Source: Phosphitispora fastidiosa (lineage in GTDB: Bacteria > Bacillota > Thermincolia > Thermincolales > UBA2595). Taken from it: DNA of 64,000 nucleotides. The notes under the pieces were generated by a model, which saw nothing but the letters and a program-made list of their open reading frames with translations, was not told where the DNA came from and made no database searches. Location: NCBI RefSeq assembly GCF_019008365.1, contig NZ_JAHHUL010000005.1, forward strand, positions 62,001-126,000, written 5' to 3'. Positions within the stretch are counted from its first letter, which is position 1, and each line of letters starts with the position of its first letter. Of this stretch, positions 43,082 to 51,638 are shown in pieces. The position numbers and the translations under genes were made by a program.

Positions 43082-43579
43082 TTATTGGGCTGCCTTAGTA
43101 TATGTAACAGTGCCCTCTTTTGCTGTAATATTATAAATAAAGCTTACACTTGAACCATCATCCTTGGTCCCTGCCAGCATTAGGCTTTCCTGGTCAGCTA
43201 TATTCATGCCGTCCTTATAGCCGAGTTCGGTGAGTGCCGCGATGTATTCCTTGGCATCGTCAGAAACCATCTCAGTAAAGGTAACCGTGCAGGACTCCGC
43301 ACCGGCTTTGATAACTCCGGTCACCGCGGCCTTCGGTTCAGGCAGGTCTCCCATAGCATCCTGCGGCCAATCCATATCCTGGCCAGCTTCAAATGAACCA
43401 CCTTCACCTTCCACCTTGACGCTGCCTTTGTCGACATCTACCTGGGCTCCGGTTGCCCCTTCCACAATTTTTTCCGTAGCCTTTTCAGCAATCTTGTCTT
43501 CAATGCTGCTACAGCCCAGAAGGCCAAACATGAGAAATGCAAAGAGTAAAAGCGCCAAAATCCTGTTTTCCTTCTTCAT
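43082..43579 (-). CDS. Small lipoprotein of unknown function
   Basis: A 165-residue protein with a lipoprotein signal ending in the lipobox GLLGCSS near residue 23. A Lys/Glu-rich amphipathic helix (IEDKIAEKATEKIVEGAT) follows, then a Gly/Asp-rich linker and an alpha/beta domain of about 80 residues with GVIKAGAESCTVTFTEM and EYIAALTELGYKDG. The last part resembles small extracytoplasmic domains found in many clostridial lipoproteins (a DUF6591-like pattern), whose function is not known. GGAGG precedes the ATG. Confidence 0.7.
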   Translation of the reverse strand: MKKENRILALLLFAFLMFGLLGCSSIEDKIAEKATEKIVEGATGAQVDVDKGSVKVEGEGGSFEAGQDMDWPQDAMGDLPEPKAAVTGVIKAGAESCTVTFTEMVSDDAKEYIAALTELGYKDGMNIADQESLMLAGTKDDGSSVSFIYNITAKEGTVTYTKAAQ

Positions 43580-43771
43580 CTCGCCCCTCCTTAAACGTTT
43601 ATTCCCGCCTGCGATGATATCATTGCATCATAATGCAATTATACTGCCGTACCCATATTTTTTCAACAATATATTATTATGGATATTGTTATGGATATTA
43701 TCACCGCAGAATTTTAAACCGAAGCAATAAAAGCAGCGATTCTCGCAAACCGCTGCCTTAACTGCATTTAC

Positions 43772-45208
43772 CTATGAAATCTTCTTAGATCTTTTGGGCC
43801 TCTTATTATTAGACCTGAAGCTTTTATTTCTTTCACCTCTGCCCTGAGGAGCTGTACGACTGCGCTTATCGTAGGACTGCTTCTTTTGCCGCATCGCAAC
43901 CGGTTCGGTCAAGGTTACCGGTGTGGTGTCGGTTTCTTTAGCCAAAAGTTTCAGCGCCGCTGATAATAAAGAAACCGAATCATTGGTCTCAAGCAGACTT
44001 TCCGCCATTTCCTTATATTGGTGAGTACCACCCTCATCAAGTGTTTGCATCAGCTTATTAACTGCTAACTGCTGTTGGCTCTCTATGGCTTCATTCACGG
44101 TCGGGATTGGTTTCCGCATAATTTTTCGCTTGGTGATTTGCTCAATTAACCTTAGCTGATTGAGTTCTCTGGGAGTAACTAAGGTTACAGCCATTCCGCT
44201 TTTACCTGCCCGCCCTGTTCGTCCAATCCGGTGGACATAACCCTCCGGGTCCTGAGGAATATCGAAATTATAAACATGGGTAACATCAGTGATGTCCAGA
44301 CCGCGGGCAGCGACATCAGTAGCCACCAATATTTCGGTAACACTTTTCTTGAAATTACGAATGACACTGTCCCGCTTGCTCTGGGTAAGATCCCCATGTA
44401 TCCCTTCAGCAGAGTATCCCCGTTTGTTGAGCCCTTCAGCAATCTCATCCACCCTCTTTTTAGTCCGGCCAAATATAATGGCCCGGTCGGGTGACTGAAT
44501 ATCAAGTAAACGGCAGAGCACATCGAACTTCTGCTTTTCCTGTACCTCAATGTAAGTCTGCTCTGTATTTGGGACCGTAACCTCTTTAGTCCCCACACTG
44601 ACAGATTTCGGGTCAATCATAAACCGCCGCGCCAAATTTTGGATGGCCTTGGGCATTGTGGCCGAAAAAAGCAAGGTCTGCCGCTCTGTGGGGACTTCCT
44701 CAAGAATTGTTTCAATATCCTCTATAAACCCCATATTCAGCATCTCATCTGCTTCATCAAGGACCACTACAGATACCTGCTGCAGTCTGACAGTTTTCCT
44801 TCTCATGTGGTCCATCAAACGCCCCGGTGTCCCCACAATTATCTGAGGCCGGTTTTTCAGCGCCCTGATCTGGCGGGTAATATCCTGCCCTCCGTAAATA
44901 GGCAGCGCCCGAACACCCTTATGCTGACCAATCTTGTTTATTTCCTCAGCTACCTGAATAGCCAGTTCCCTGGTTGGTGTAACCACTAATCCGTCGATTT
45001 TGTCATTTCCGGTATCCGCCTTTTCCACCAGTGGAATCCCAAAGGCCGCTGTTTTACCGGTCCCGGTTTGAGCCTGACCGATAATATCCCTGCCGCTTAG
45101 TGCAGGTATAATTGTTTGTTCCTGAATGGGAGTTGTTGCTTCAAACCCCATATCTGTTATAGCCCGGGCAACCGGTTGGCTTAACCCAAGCTCGTTAAAT
45201 GTTTGCAA
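43772..45208 (-). CDS. DEAD-box RNA helicase (CshA/DeaD type)
   Basis: A 478-residue ATP-dependent RNA helicase. The Q motif is [14 protein letters not shown], motif I AQTGTGKT (about 46-53), motif II DEAD (about 153-156), motif III SAT, and motif [13 protein letters not shown] (about 325-335). The C-terminus, from about 430, is rich in Lys, Arg, Ser and Asn ([16 protein letters not shown]), an RNA-binding tail. Such helicases unwind RNA during cold growth, ribosome assembly and mRNA decay. The start is TTG after AAGGGG. The cold-shock protein gene lies immediately upstream on the same strand, though separated by a terminator. Confidence 0.93.
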   Translation of the reverse strand: MQTFNELGLSQPVARAITDMGFEATTPIQEQTIIPALSGRDIIGQAQTGTGKTAAFGIPLVEKADTGNDKIDGLVVTPTRELAIQVAEEINKIGQHKGVRALPIYGGQDITRQIRALKNRPQIIVGTPGRLMDHMRRKTVRLQQVSVVVLDEADEMLNMGFIEDIETILEEVPTERQTLLFSATMPKAIQNLARRFMIDPKSVSVGTKEVTVPNTEQTYIEVQEKQKFDVLCRLLDIQSPDRAIIFGRTKKRVDEIAEGLNKRGYSAEGIHGDLTQSKRDSVIRNFKKSVTEILVATDVAARGLDITDVTHVYNFDIPQDPEGYVHRIGRTGRAGKSGMAVTLVTPRELNQLRLIEQITKRKIMRKPIPTVNEAIESQQQLAVNKLMQTLDEGGTHQYKEMAESLLETNDSVSLLSAALKLLAKETDTTPVTLTEPVAMRQKKQSYDKRSRTAPQGRGERNKSFRSNNKRPKRSKKIS

Positions 45209-45273
45209 TATTTAAAACCCCTTTCTTTTTCTTACTATAATTTGCAATTTTACTTAAAGTTATTTATTCTGCC

Positions 45274-45315
45274 AAAAAAACAAGGACATTTCCCCTCAAC
45301 CAGGAAAATGCCCTT
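45274..45315 (-). terminator. Terminator after the cold-shock gene
   Basis: On the minus strand a hairpin with arms AAGGGCATTTTCC and GGAAATGTCCTT is followed by GTTTTTTT. It separates the cold-shock gene from the helicase gene. Confidence 0.85.
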
Positions 45316-45337
45316 CTTTGTTTAATTTGATTTAATC

Positions 45338-45535
45338 TTACAGACCGATTACATTGGCTGCTTGTAAGCCGCGGTTGCCTTCGACAACATCAAATTCTAC
45401 ATCCTGGCCTTCGTTCAGAGTCTTGAAACCTTCGCTCTGAATCGCTGAGAAGTGAACAAAGATGTCGCCACCCTCATTACTTTCAATAAAGCCAAAACCT
45501 TTTTCTGCATTGAACCATTTTACTTTACCTTGCAT
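45338..45535 (-). CDS. Cold-shock domain protein (CspA family)
   Basis: A 65-residue single cold-shock domain. [15 protein letters not shown] contains RNP1 and IFVHFSAI contains RNP2, the aromatic and basic residues that bind single-stranded RNA and DNA. The C-terminal [13 protein letters not shown] is typical. It acts as an RNA chaperone and antiterminator. The start is the ATG at 45535 after GGAGG with a nine-base spacing, and the longer frame upstream is not translated in known relatives. A sigmaA-type promoter lies about 120 bp upstream, giving the long leader common in cold-shock genes. Confidence 0.94.
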   Translation of the reverse strand: MQGKVKWFNAEKGFGFIESNEGGDIFVHFSAIQSEGFKTLNEGQDVEFDVVEGNRGLQAANVIGL

Positions 45536-45659
45536 ATTGTATAGCCTCCTTCTAAATAAATTTGAATCAAAAAGCAGATACCCAAACACTTTTTGTCAAA
45601 CCATTACAGGAGACTCAAAGCTCGTTCAAGTTTTTCACTACTTCTTAACACCAATTGAT

Positions 45660-45688
45660 AGTGTATCATGAATATTTTGGAATTGCAA
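45660..45688 (-). promoter_or_regulatory. SigmaA-like promoter for the cold-shock gene
   Basis: On the minus strand TTGCAA (45683-45688) and TACACT (45660-45665) are separated by exactly 17 bp. The predicted 5' leader is about 118 nt, as expected for temperature-responsive csp mRNAs. Confidence 0.65.
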
Positions 45689-45754
45689 GTATTTTTTTTA
45701 ATTTTTTTCTGAATATCACGACAAATGCCTGCTGTAAGTGCAAAAACAGCACAA

Positions 45755-46129
45755 TTAGTCATCCAAAGGTCGTACTTCTTCTGTCAAACTATAAGGAATA
45801 AGCTCATTAGGTCTTGTCTTTATATAAGCTGCTTCACTATGCATATACGCCACAACCTCGTCTGTGTTTTTGGTTCTAAAAAAGTTGGCAACTCGTTGTA
45901 GAATATTTAACTCATCAAGTGAAAATGACGAAATATTAATTTCCTGATTAGGGTGAATTTTGTAACCAACGTAATCGTTAATATATTCTTCCTCTACTTT
46001 AATTGACGGCAATGAGAGAATTTCATTATATCCCAATGGAACGGCTCCCATTGGCAAATGTTGATACACTAGTCCTGTCATAGATTTACCGTGCCCTTTA
46101 AAATTCAGGACATCAGAATACCATTCCAA
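45755..46129 (-). pseudogene. Truncated Panacea/SocA-like (DUF4065) antitoxin-type gene
   Basis: The 124-residue frame contains WYSDVLNFKGHGKSMTGL and VYQHLPMGAVPLGYNEIL, the central motif of Panacea/DUF4065 proteins, which act as antitoxins or as accessory chaperone-like domains of toxin-antitoxin pairs. The first 30-40 residues of the domain are missing: a stop codon lies immediately upstream in frame and only a TTG with no ribosome binding site could start it. No toxin gene is adjacent. It is best read as a decayed remnant. Confidence 0.6.
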
Positions 46130-46177
46130 TTACCTGCATCTTCGACACAAAATTATATATTATCTTCCACCTTCACT

Positions 46178-46912
46178 CTACAAACGGTCTACGGCGCTCA
46201 TCAGCCCATGTATCAGCGCCTGAGGCCTGGGCGGGCAGCCGGGAATATAAACGTCTACCGGCAAAATATTATTCACTCCGCCTGAACTGGCGTAACTCTT
46301 GCCGCAAATCCCCCCGCTGCAGGCACACGTACCTACAGCCACCACCAACTTAGGGGCAGGCGCTGCCTTAAAGGTTTTCCGCACAGCAATTTCAAGATTT
46401 CTGGTGACCACACCGGTAACCATTAAAATATCGGCATGCCTGGGTGAGGCCGCGAAATTGAAACCAAGGCGCTGGATATCGTAAACAGGTCCGGTCAAAG
46501 CCCCCATTTCCCAATCACAGGCGTTGCATGAACCTGAATCAAGGTGGCGGATATGTACAGAGCCGCCAAATATTTTGCTGATTTTTTCCCTGCATACTTT
46601 TTCTGTCAGTTCATAGGTTGTTCCTAAGGAGACAGCGCCACCGGCACAGGCATCCTGGCAGTAGCCACAGAAAATACATTTTTTAGGATCAATTGACCAG
46701 TAACCTGCCAAGTCGTTTAGCTTAGTTTCGCCGGTGTCATTTAGCTTAATAGCTCCGGTTGGGCACTTTTCAGCACATTTACCACATTTAAGACAGCTGT
46801 TCTCCTGCCATTCCGGAAGCCCTCTAAAGCCCTGTGGAGCAAAATCCTTTTCTTCAGGGTATCCGGTGGTGATCACCCCGGTCTGAAAACTTTTTCGAAA
46901 AATCCTTAGCAT
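46178..46912 (-). CDS. Fused ferredoxin and small subunit of group 4 [NiFe]-hydrogenase (HyfH-HyfI)
   Basis: A 244-residue cytosolic-side subunit. Residues 36-95 form a two-cluster ferredoxin domain with CLKCGKCAEKC (C40, C43, C46, C50) and CIFCGYCQDAC (C79, C82, C85, C89). Residues 110-244 form the NuoB/HyfI-like small subunit, whose proximal 4Fe-4S cluster would be held by C129, C132, C196 and C226. In E. coli Hyf and Hyc these are separate polypeptides. It should relay electrons between ferredoxin or another donor and the nickel-iron site of the large subunit. It is the last gene of the operon, 11 bp after the large subunit gene. Confidence 0.85.
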   Translation of the reverse strand: MLRIFRKSFQTGVITTGYPEEKDFAPQGFRGLPEWQENSCLKCGKCAEKCPTGAIKLNDTGETKLNDLAGYWSIDPKKCIFCGYCQDACAGGAVSLGTTYELTEKVCREKISKIFGGSVHIRHLDSGSCNACDWEMGALTGPVYDIQRLGFNFAASPRHADILMVTGVVTRNLEIAVRKTFKAAPAPKLVVAVGTCACSGGICGKSYASSGGVNNILPVDVYIPGCPPRPQALIHGLMSAVDRL

Positions 46913-46923
46913 GTATTTCCCCC

Positions 46924-48537
46924 CTACCTGTCAAAACACGAATAACACAGCTCGAAACTTTTATTAATCAGCGGGAAATCAGGTACAATATTTCCCGGCA
47001 CTGTAGTGGGTAGAACTGCCCAGTTGCAGTATGATGCCGACCTGACCATATGCCTGAATATAGTGCCGTCCTCGCCCGACATTACAAAATGGACATTTTC
47101 GCCCCGGGCAGATTCGGTGATTCCGACGGCACAGCAGAAGGGGCTCATCTCCCCTAATGATTCTCTGATGACGCCCGCCGGCATAGATTCCAGAGCCTGC
47201 CTGATAATTCCCATCGAGGCAGCGGTTTCATCGATCCTGATTTTAAACCTGGCTAACACATCCCCCTGTTTATATACCGGGACTCTAAACGATACTCTGT
47301 CATAAGCAGCATAAGGGTGATCCCTTCTGACATCCCGGTCTGCTCCCACTGACCTGGCAGCAGGTCCGACAGCATGCAAATCAACAGCAGTCTGCAAGCG
47401 AAGAATACCCGTTCCTTCAACACGGTCAAGATAAGACTGCGTACTCAGCAATATATCTGTCAGTTCGATAAAATCCTTTTCAACAGCCTCTAATGTATTA
47501 AGTATGACCCCACAGTGATTTTCGTTAATATCCCGCCGAACTCCCCCAGGTATGTTTACACCCCGCAGGAACCTGCTGCCAAAAACCTTCTCATTCAGCC
47601 TCATGATTTCTTCCTTGAGCCTGGCGCCGTGCATGGTGCCAAAGGCGAATCCAACCCCGGCACAAATATTTCCGATATCTCCGATATGATTATAGAGCCG
47701 CTCTAGTTCCAAACCAATGGTTCTGATAAAATTGGCTCTGTGCGGTACTTTCGTCTGTGTCAGCTTTTCAACAGCCATACAAAAGGCTGTGGAGTGGGAC
47801 AGAGAGCACGCGCCGCAAATCCGTTCGGCAATTAAAAGCCCCTTGTCCGGGGTGGTTCCTTCGGATAGCTTTTCAACCCCCCTGTGGGTATAGAAAAGCC
47901 TGGCTTCCAGGTTAATAACGTTTTCACCGACGGCGCTGAACCTAAAGTGACCTGGTTCAATTATGCCGGCATGGATAGGTCCCACAGGGATCTCAATGAC
48001 CCCTTCGCCCTCTACCTTATCAAAGAAAAAGTGCCCCTCCTGTCTTGGAACCTCACTCTCCAATTTAAAGTCACGCCGCATCGGGAAAAGATTTTGGGGC
48101 CAATCCTTATGCAGGGCCAGCCGGCGGTCATCAGGGTGATCCTTAGGCTTTAGCCCGAATAAATCCTGTATTTCCCGTTCATACCAGTGTGCAGCCGGCA
48201 CATGTTTTGTAATCGAAGGAAATACCGGGTCATTTTCGGCTATAGCTGATCTGATTACCGCAATAAACTTATCACGGTCACAGGCAAAAGTATAATACAA
48301 CATAAAATTACCGTTGATTTCTCTCTCATCATTGGCAGTCATTTGAATTAGTGAAAACCCCAAATTATTGGTTAATTTAACCGCCGTAGATCTGATAAAA
48401 GTCTTCTGAATTTCAAGATGAACTTCATCCGGATAAGGAATTGAGGCATTTGTTATAATCTGCTCTCCAAGTAATTCCATAAGGGAGGTCACAAATTGTT
48501 TGGGTCCGGTAAAATGAGGGATGCCCAATGCTGCCAT
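46924..48537 (-). CDS. Large subunit of group 4 [NiFe]-hydrogenase (HyfG/HycE-like, fused NuoC and NuoD domains)
   Basis: A 537-residue subunit. Residues 1-150 resemble NuoC/the 30-kDa complex I subunit and the rest the 49-kDa/hydrogenase large subunit. Nickel ligands are present: RICGACSLSH (C241, C244, H248) and the terminal CYSCFDR (C531, C534). All four cysteines required for a Ni-Fe site are there, so it is a hydrogenase and not a complex I relative. The chain stops right after the last motif without the extension that the maturation protease removes in HycE, so processing may not be needed. It should catalyse H+ reduction or H2 oxidation. Confidence 0.88.
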   Translation of the reverse strand: MAALGIPHFTGPKQFVTSLMELLGEQIITNASIPYPDEVHLEIQKTFIRSTAVKLTNNLGFSLIQMTANDEREINGNFMLYYTFACDRDKFIAVIRSAIAENDPVFPSITKHVPAAHWYEREIQDLFGLKPKDHPDDRRLALHKDWPQNLFPMRRDFKLESEVPRQEGHFFFDKVEGEGVIEIPVGPIHAGIIEPGHFRFSAVGENVINLEARLFYTHRGVEKLSEGTTPDKGLLIAERICGACSLSHSTAFCMAVEKLTQTKVPHRANFIRTIGLELERLYNHIGDIGNICAGVGFAFGTMHGARLKEEIMRLNEKVFGSRFLRGVNIPGGVRRDINENHCGVILNTLEAVEKDFIELTDILLSTQSYLDRVEGTGILRLQTAVDLHAVGPAARSVGADRDVRRDHPYAAYDRVSFRVPVYKQGDVLARFKIRIDETAASMGIIRQALESMPAGVIRESLGEMSPFCCAVGITESARGENVHFVMSGEDGTIFRHMVRSASYCNWAVLPTTVPGNIVPDFPLINKSFELCYSCFDR

Positions 48538-48539
48538 GA

Positions 48540-50015
48540 TTAAATTCCCCCTGCCATTACTGAGACAACCTGTCCCAGGATGTTATCGAAAAATGAAGGT
48601 ACATAGATTCCCATTACGGTTACTATAATCAGTGGCAGCAGAACCATTGCCGCTGACCATTTGCCCATTTCTCCCGGCGCTATTCTCTCTGGCGGGGACC
48701 CCAGGGCCATGCCGCTGACAGCGTAAACAATTCCGGCAAATACTAAAGTAATGAGGACTAACATTAACCCTGTAACCATGTATCTTCCCTGAGCAAAACC
48801 CGAGCTTAAAATACTGAATTCACTTAAGAAGATGCTAAAGGGCGGCGCCCCGGCAATAGCAAGACCCCCAAGAAGCATTGCCGGCCCAGTTATAGGCATT
48901 GTCTTGATTACACCTTTGATTTTGCCTATCTTTTTTGAATTATATTTCTGGGTTACATTGCCGGCCACAAAAAACAGCGATGTCTTTGTTAACGCATGGT
49001 TAAACATATGGAAGAAGGCCCCGTACAGTCCGATTTTGCCTCCTAACCCTATAGCCGCTGTGATGATTCCTATATGCTCTATGCTGGAATAGGCCAGGAG
49101 CCGTTTCAAATCATGCTGCACAATAATAAACGGCAAGGACACAGCGATGGAAAGCAGGCCAAAAATAAGCATTAAATTCGACGAAAAATCCGGCCCCAAG
49201 GAACCTGAAACAATTAAATGGAACCTGATTATTCCATACAAAGCACAGTTTAACAATACCCCTGACAGTACCGCACTAACGGGAGAAGGCGCCTGGCTAT
49301 GGGCATCGGGCAGCCAGGTATGCATGGGGGCCAGACCTGCTTTGGTCCCATACCCGACCAGAATAAAAATAAAGGCAAGTTTGACTATTTTGGGGTTCAA
49401 TTGGTCTGCTATAAGGATCAGGGATTCCCAATTTAAAGCGCGGCTCCCTTCTCCGAGTACAGGTATCGCGGCGTAGTATAAGAGAATTGTCCCGAACAGA
49501 GCAAATACAATACCGACTGTACAAATTATAATGTATTTCCACGCCGCCTCCAGGGAACTCTTTTTATCGTAATATCCTACCAGAAGCGCTGAAGCCAAAG
49601 TTGTCCCTTCAATAGCTACCCACATAACACCTAGATTATTCACAACCACTACGAGAAACATTGTAAAGATAAATTCATAAAACCAGAAATAGTACCATCT
49701 CAAACGGCTTTCAGGGACTTCTCCATGATCTGTTTCGCGAGAAGTATACCCAAGAGAATATAAGCTTGCAGCCAGTCCTACGATAGCTACAATGCCGATA
49801 ATGAAAGCCCCTAAAGCATCAATATAAATAAGCTGCCTATAAGCTAAAATTGCCCCTTTGCTAAAAACACTGCGGGCTACCTCAAAAGCTGCCCCAGCAG
49901 TCAGGACTCCGCCGGTTATACTGATGACTCCAATAATTTTTCTATTAGTAAAAAAGATACACATTATTGCTGTTATTAAAGGCAAAGTCAGTAAAACTAG
50001 CGGCACTATCATCAT
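48540..50015 (-). CDS. Membrane antiporter-like subunit of hydrogenase (HyfF type)
   Basis: A 491-residue subunit with about 14 membrane helices and the ND2/4/5 (Mrp antiporter-like) fold. GYGTKAGLAPMHTWLPDAHS contains the conserved Lys and His in the proton-path helix, and SSIEHIGIITAAIGLGG is the second lysine/histidine region typical of HyfF. The LKRLLAYSSIEH segment is shared with NuoN/NuoM. These subunits couple electron transfer to ion translocation. The gene overlaps hyfE by 4 bp and is separated from the large subunit by 2 bp, so it is tightly coupled. Confidence 0.9.
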   Translation of the reverse strand: MMIVPLVLLTLPLITAIMCIFFTNRKIIGVISITGGVLTAGAAFEVARSVFSKGAILAYRQLIYIDALGAFIIGIVAIVGLAASLYSLGYTSRETDHGEVPESRLRWYYFWFYEFIFTMFLVVVVNNLGVMWVAIEGTTLASALLVGYYDKKSSLEAAWKYIIICTVGIVFALFGTILLYYAAIPVLGEGSRALNWESLILIADQLNPKIVKLAFIFILVGYGTKAGLAPMHTWLPDAHSQAPSPVSAVLSGVLLNCALYGIIRFHLIVSGSLGPDFSSNLMLIFGLLSIAVSLPFIIVQHDLKRLLAYSSIEHIGIITAAIGLGGKIGLYGAFFHMFNHALTKTSLFFVAGNVTQKYNSKKIGKIKGVIKTMPITGPAMLLGGLAIAGAPPFSIFLSEFSILSSGFAQGRYMVTGLMLVLITLVFAGIVYAVSGMALGSPPERIAPGEMGKWSAAMVLLPLIIVTVMGIYVPSFFDNILGQVVSVMAGGI

Positions 50016-50677
50016 CCCCGTAAATTTTTTAGATTTTCTGTATCGATGGTGTCAAAGCTCCGGTTTATCCTGAAAGCCAGGATTCCCATGATTAAAACTC
50101 CAATCAGGACATCCAGGAATATCCCCAGTTCAACAACCAAAGGCATTCCATGGGTGGTCCCCACTCCGGCTAAAAAAATACCGTTTTCCATTATAATCAA
50201 GCCCATTATCTGCATTACAGCCAATTTGCGGGTAATCATAACAAATAATCCTATCAGAATCAAAGATATTGCCGCCGGCAGGGCTTCACTAATAATACCT
50301 GCATTTGGGCCCATGATTCTGCCTGTAACCGAATACGCTATAATTATCAAACCGGCACAGATGACAAACGACATTTTTACATTTATGTATGATTTTACTT
50401 CCCTGCAGGCCACCACCCTGCCTACCACCTTACGTAAGATATACGGAATGATTACTGCCTTAACAACTACTGTCAACAAAGCGGCTATGTAAATCTCTTT
50501 ATTACCGGTAGCCCAACCCAGTGTTGCCGTTACCCCTGCCAACAAAACAGCCTGAGCGACGGCAACCTTGATAGCCGTATCCAGCCTCCGCCCTCCAACA
50601 ACCATAAACGATGTTGCTATGGTAAAGGTAATTAGTAAATTCATTACAACTTGATAAACATTAACATCAGCCATCAT
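50012..50677 (-). CDS. Membrane subunit of hydrogenase (HyfE type)
   Basis: A 221-residue hydrophobic protein with about six membrane helices, homologous in pattern to HyfE: an N-terminal helix, TATLGWATG, then helices with PYILRKVVG, and the NuoK-like end with GLIIMENGIFLAGVG near residue 160. NuoK-like subunits carry conserved Glu residues in proton translocation; E162 in MENG is the likely one. The start overlaps the stop of the next upstream subunit by one base. Confidence 0.85.
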   Translation of the reverse strand: MMADVNVYQVVMNLLITFTIATSFMVVGGRRLDTAIKVAVAQAVLLAGVTATLGWATGNKEIYIAALLTVVVKAVIIPYILRKVVGRVVACREVKSYINVKMSFVICAGLIIIAYSVTGRIMGPNAGIISEALPAAISLILIGLFVMITRKLAVMQIMGLIIMENGIFLAGVGTTHGMPLVVELGIFLDVLIGVLIMGILAFRINRSFDTIDTENLKNLRG

Positions 50678-51627
50678 CAGCTACCCCCAAACAGGAACTT
50701 GGAAATAAGACCTAAAAATGCCAGCAGGAAAGATCCCATGAGAAGCTCAGGAACTTTAAACAGCCTCATTTTAGTAAAGGATGTTTCTATGACCGCAATT
50801 GTTAACCCAATTAACAACACTTTGCCTAAATAGGCCAGTAATGCAATTGCCAGCGCACCAATACCGGTTCCGGCAGCAATGCCCCACGGGAAAAAAAGGT
50901 TCGCCAAAAGAGTAAATATCAGCAGTTGTTTTACAGAGGCTCCCAAGGTCAGGATAGCCAGCGGCTTACCGGAGTACTCCAGCAGCATTCCTTCATGGAT
51001 CATGGTCAGCTCAAGATGGGTATCCGGATTATCGACCGGAATACGCCCCGTTTCAGCCAAAGCTACAATATAAATCGCCCCAAAAGTCAGGATGTGGGCC
51101 GGCGTAAAAGCTGCAAGTCCGGCATTGTTAACACCGGAGATGATTCCGGTAAGATTTGTGGTGCCTCCATTAATTGCCATGGTAAACAGAGAAAGCATCA
51201 GCGCCGGTTCAGCAACCGACGAAACAGCCATTTCCCGGCTGCTGGCCATGCCTCCAAAGGCGCTTCCGGCATCCAGTCCGGCCAGGGTAAGAAAAAAACG
51301 TCCCAGAGCGAACAAATAAATTACCAAAATAGCATCACCCGTATAACTTAGCAAACCTGATGTAGATATTGTTGGCATCAGCATAGCCGCTGCCAGCAGT
51401 GCGCCAAAGTATATGTAAGGGGTTACCCTGAAAATCCAGGATGCATGTTCCGATATCACCGATTCCTTTTGCATGAACTTGTATAAATCAAGGTACGGCT
51501 GAAAAATACCCGGTCCCCTGCGAGTCTGAAAAAACGCCTTGAATTTCATAATTATTCCGGAAACGAGCGGGGCTGCCAGGACAATTATGATCACCTGAAG
51601 CAGACTCGCGGCCAAAGCCTCTGTCAT
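50677..51627 (-). CDS. Membrane-anchor subunit of hydrogenase (HyfC/NuoH type)
   Basis: A 316-residue membrane protein with about eight helices, of the NuoH/HyfC/HycD family. Conserved pieces are KFKAFFQTRRGPGIFQPYLDLYK, the loop that contacts the soluble arm, and ETGRIPVDNPDTHLELTMIHEGMLLEYSG, which contains the essential acidic residues. It anchors the hydrophilic part to the membrane and forms the ion or quinone-side channel. It is followed by hyfE with a one-base overlap and preceded by hyfB by 11 bp. Confidence 0.92.
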   Translation of the reverse strand: MTEALAASLLQVIIIVLAAPLVSGIIMKFKAFFQTRRGPGIFQPYLDLYKFMQKESVISEHASWIFRVTPYIYFGALLAAAMLMPTISTSGLLSYTGDAILVIYLFALGRFFLTLAGLDAGSAFGGMASSREMAVSSVAEPALMLSLFTMAINGGTTNLTGIISGVNNAGLAAFTPAHILTFGAIYIVALAETGRIPVDNPDTHLELTMIHEGMLLEYSGKPLAILTLGASVKQLLIFTLLANLFFPWGIAAGTGIGALAIALLAYLGKVLLIGLTIAVIETSFTKMRLFKVPELLMGSFLLAFLGLISKFLFGGS

Positions 51628-51638
51628 TGGATTTCCCC

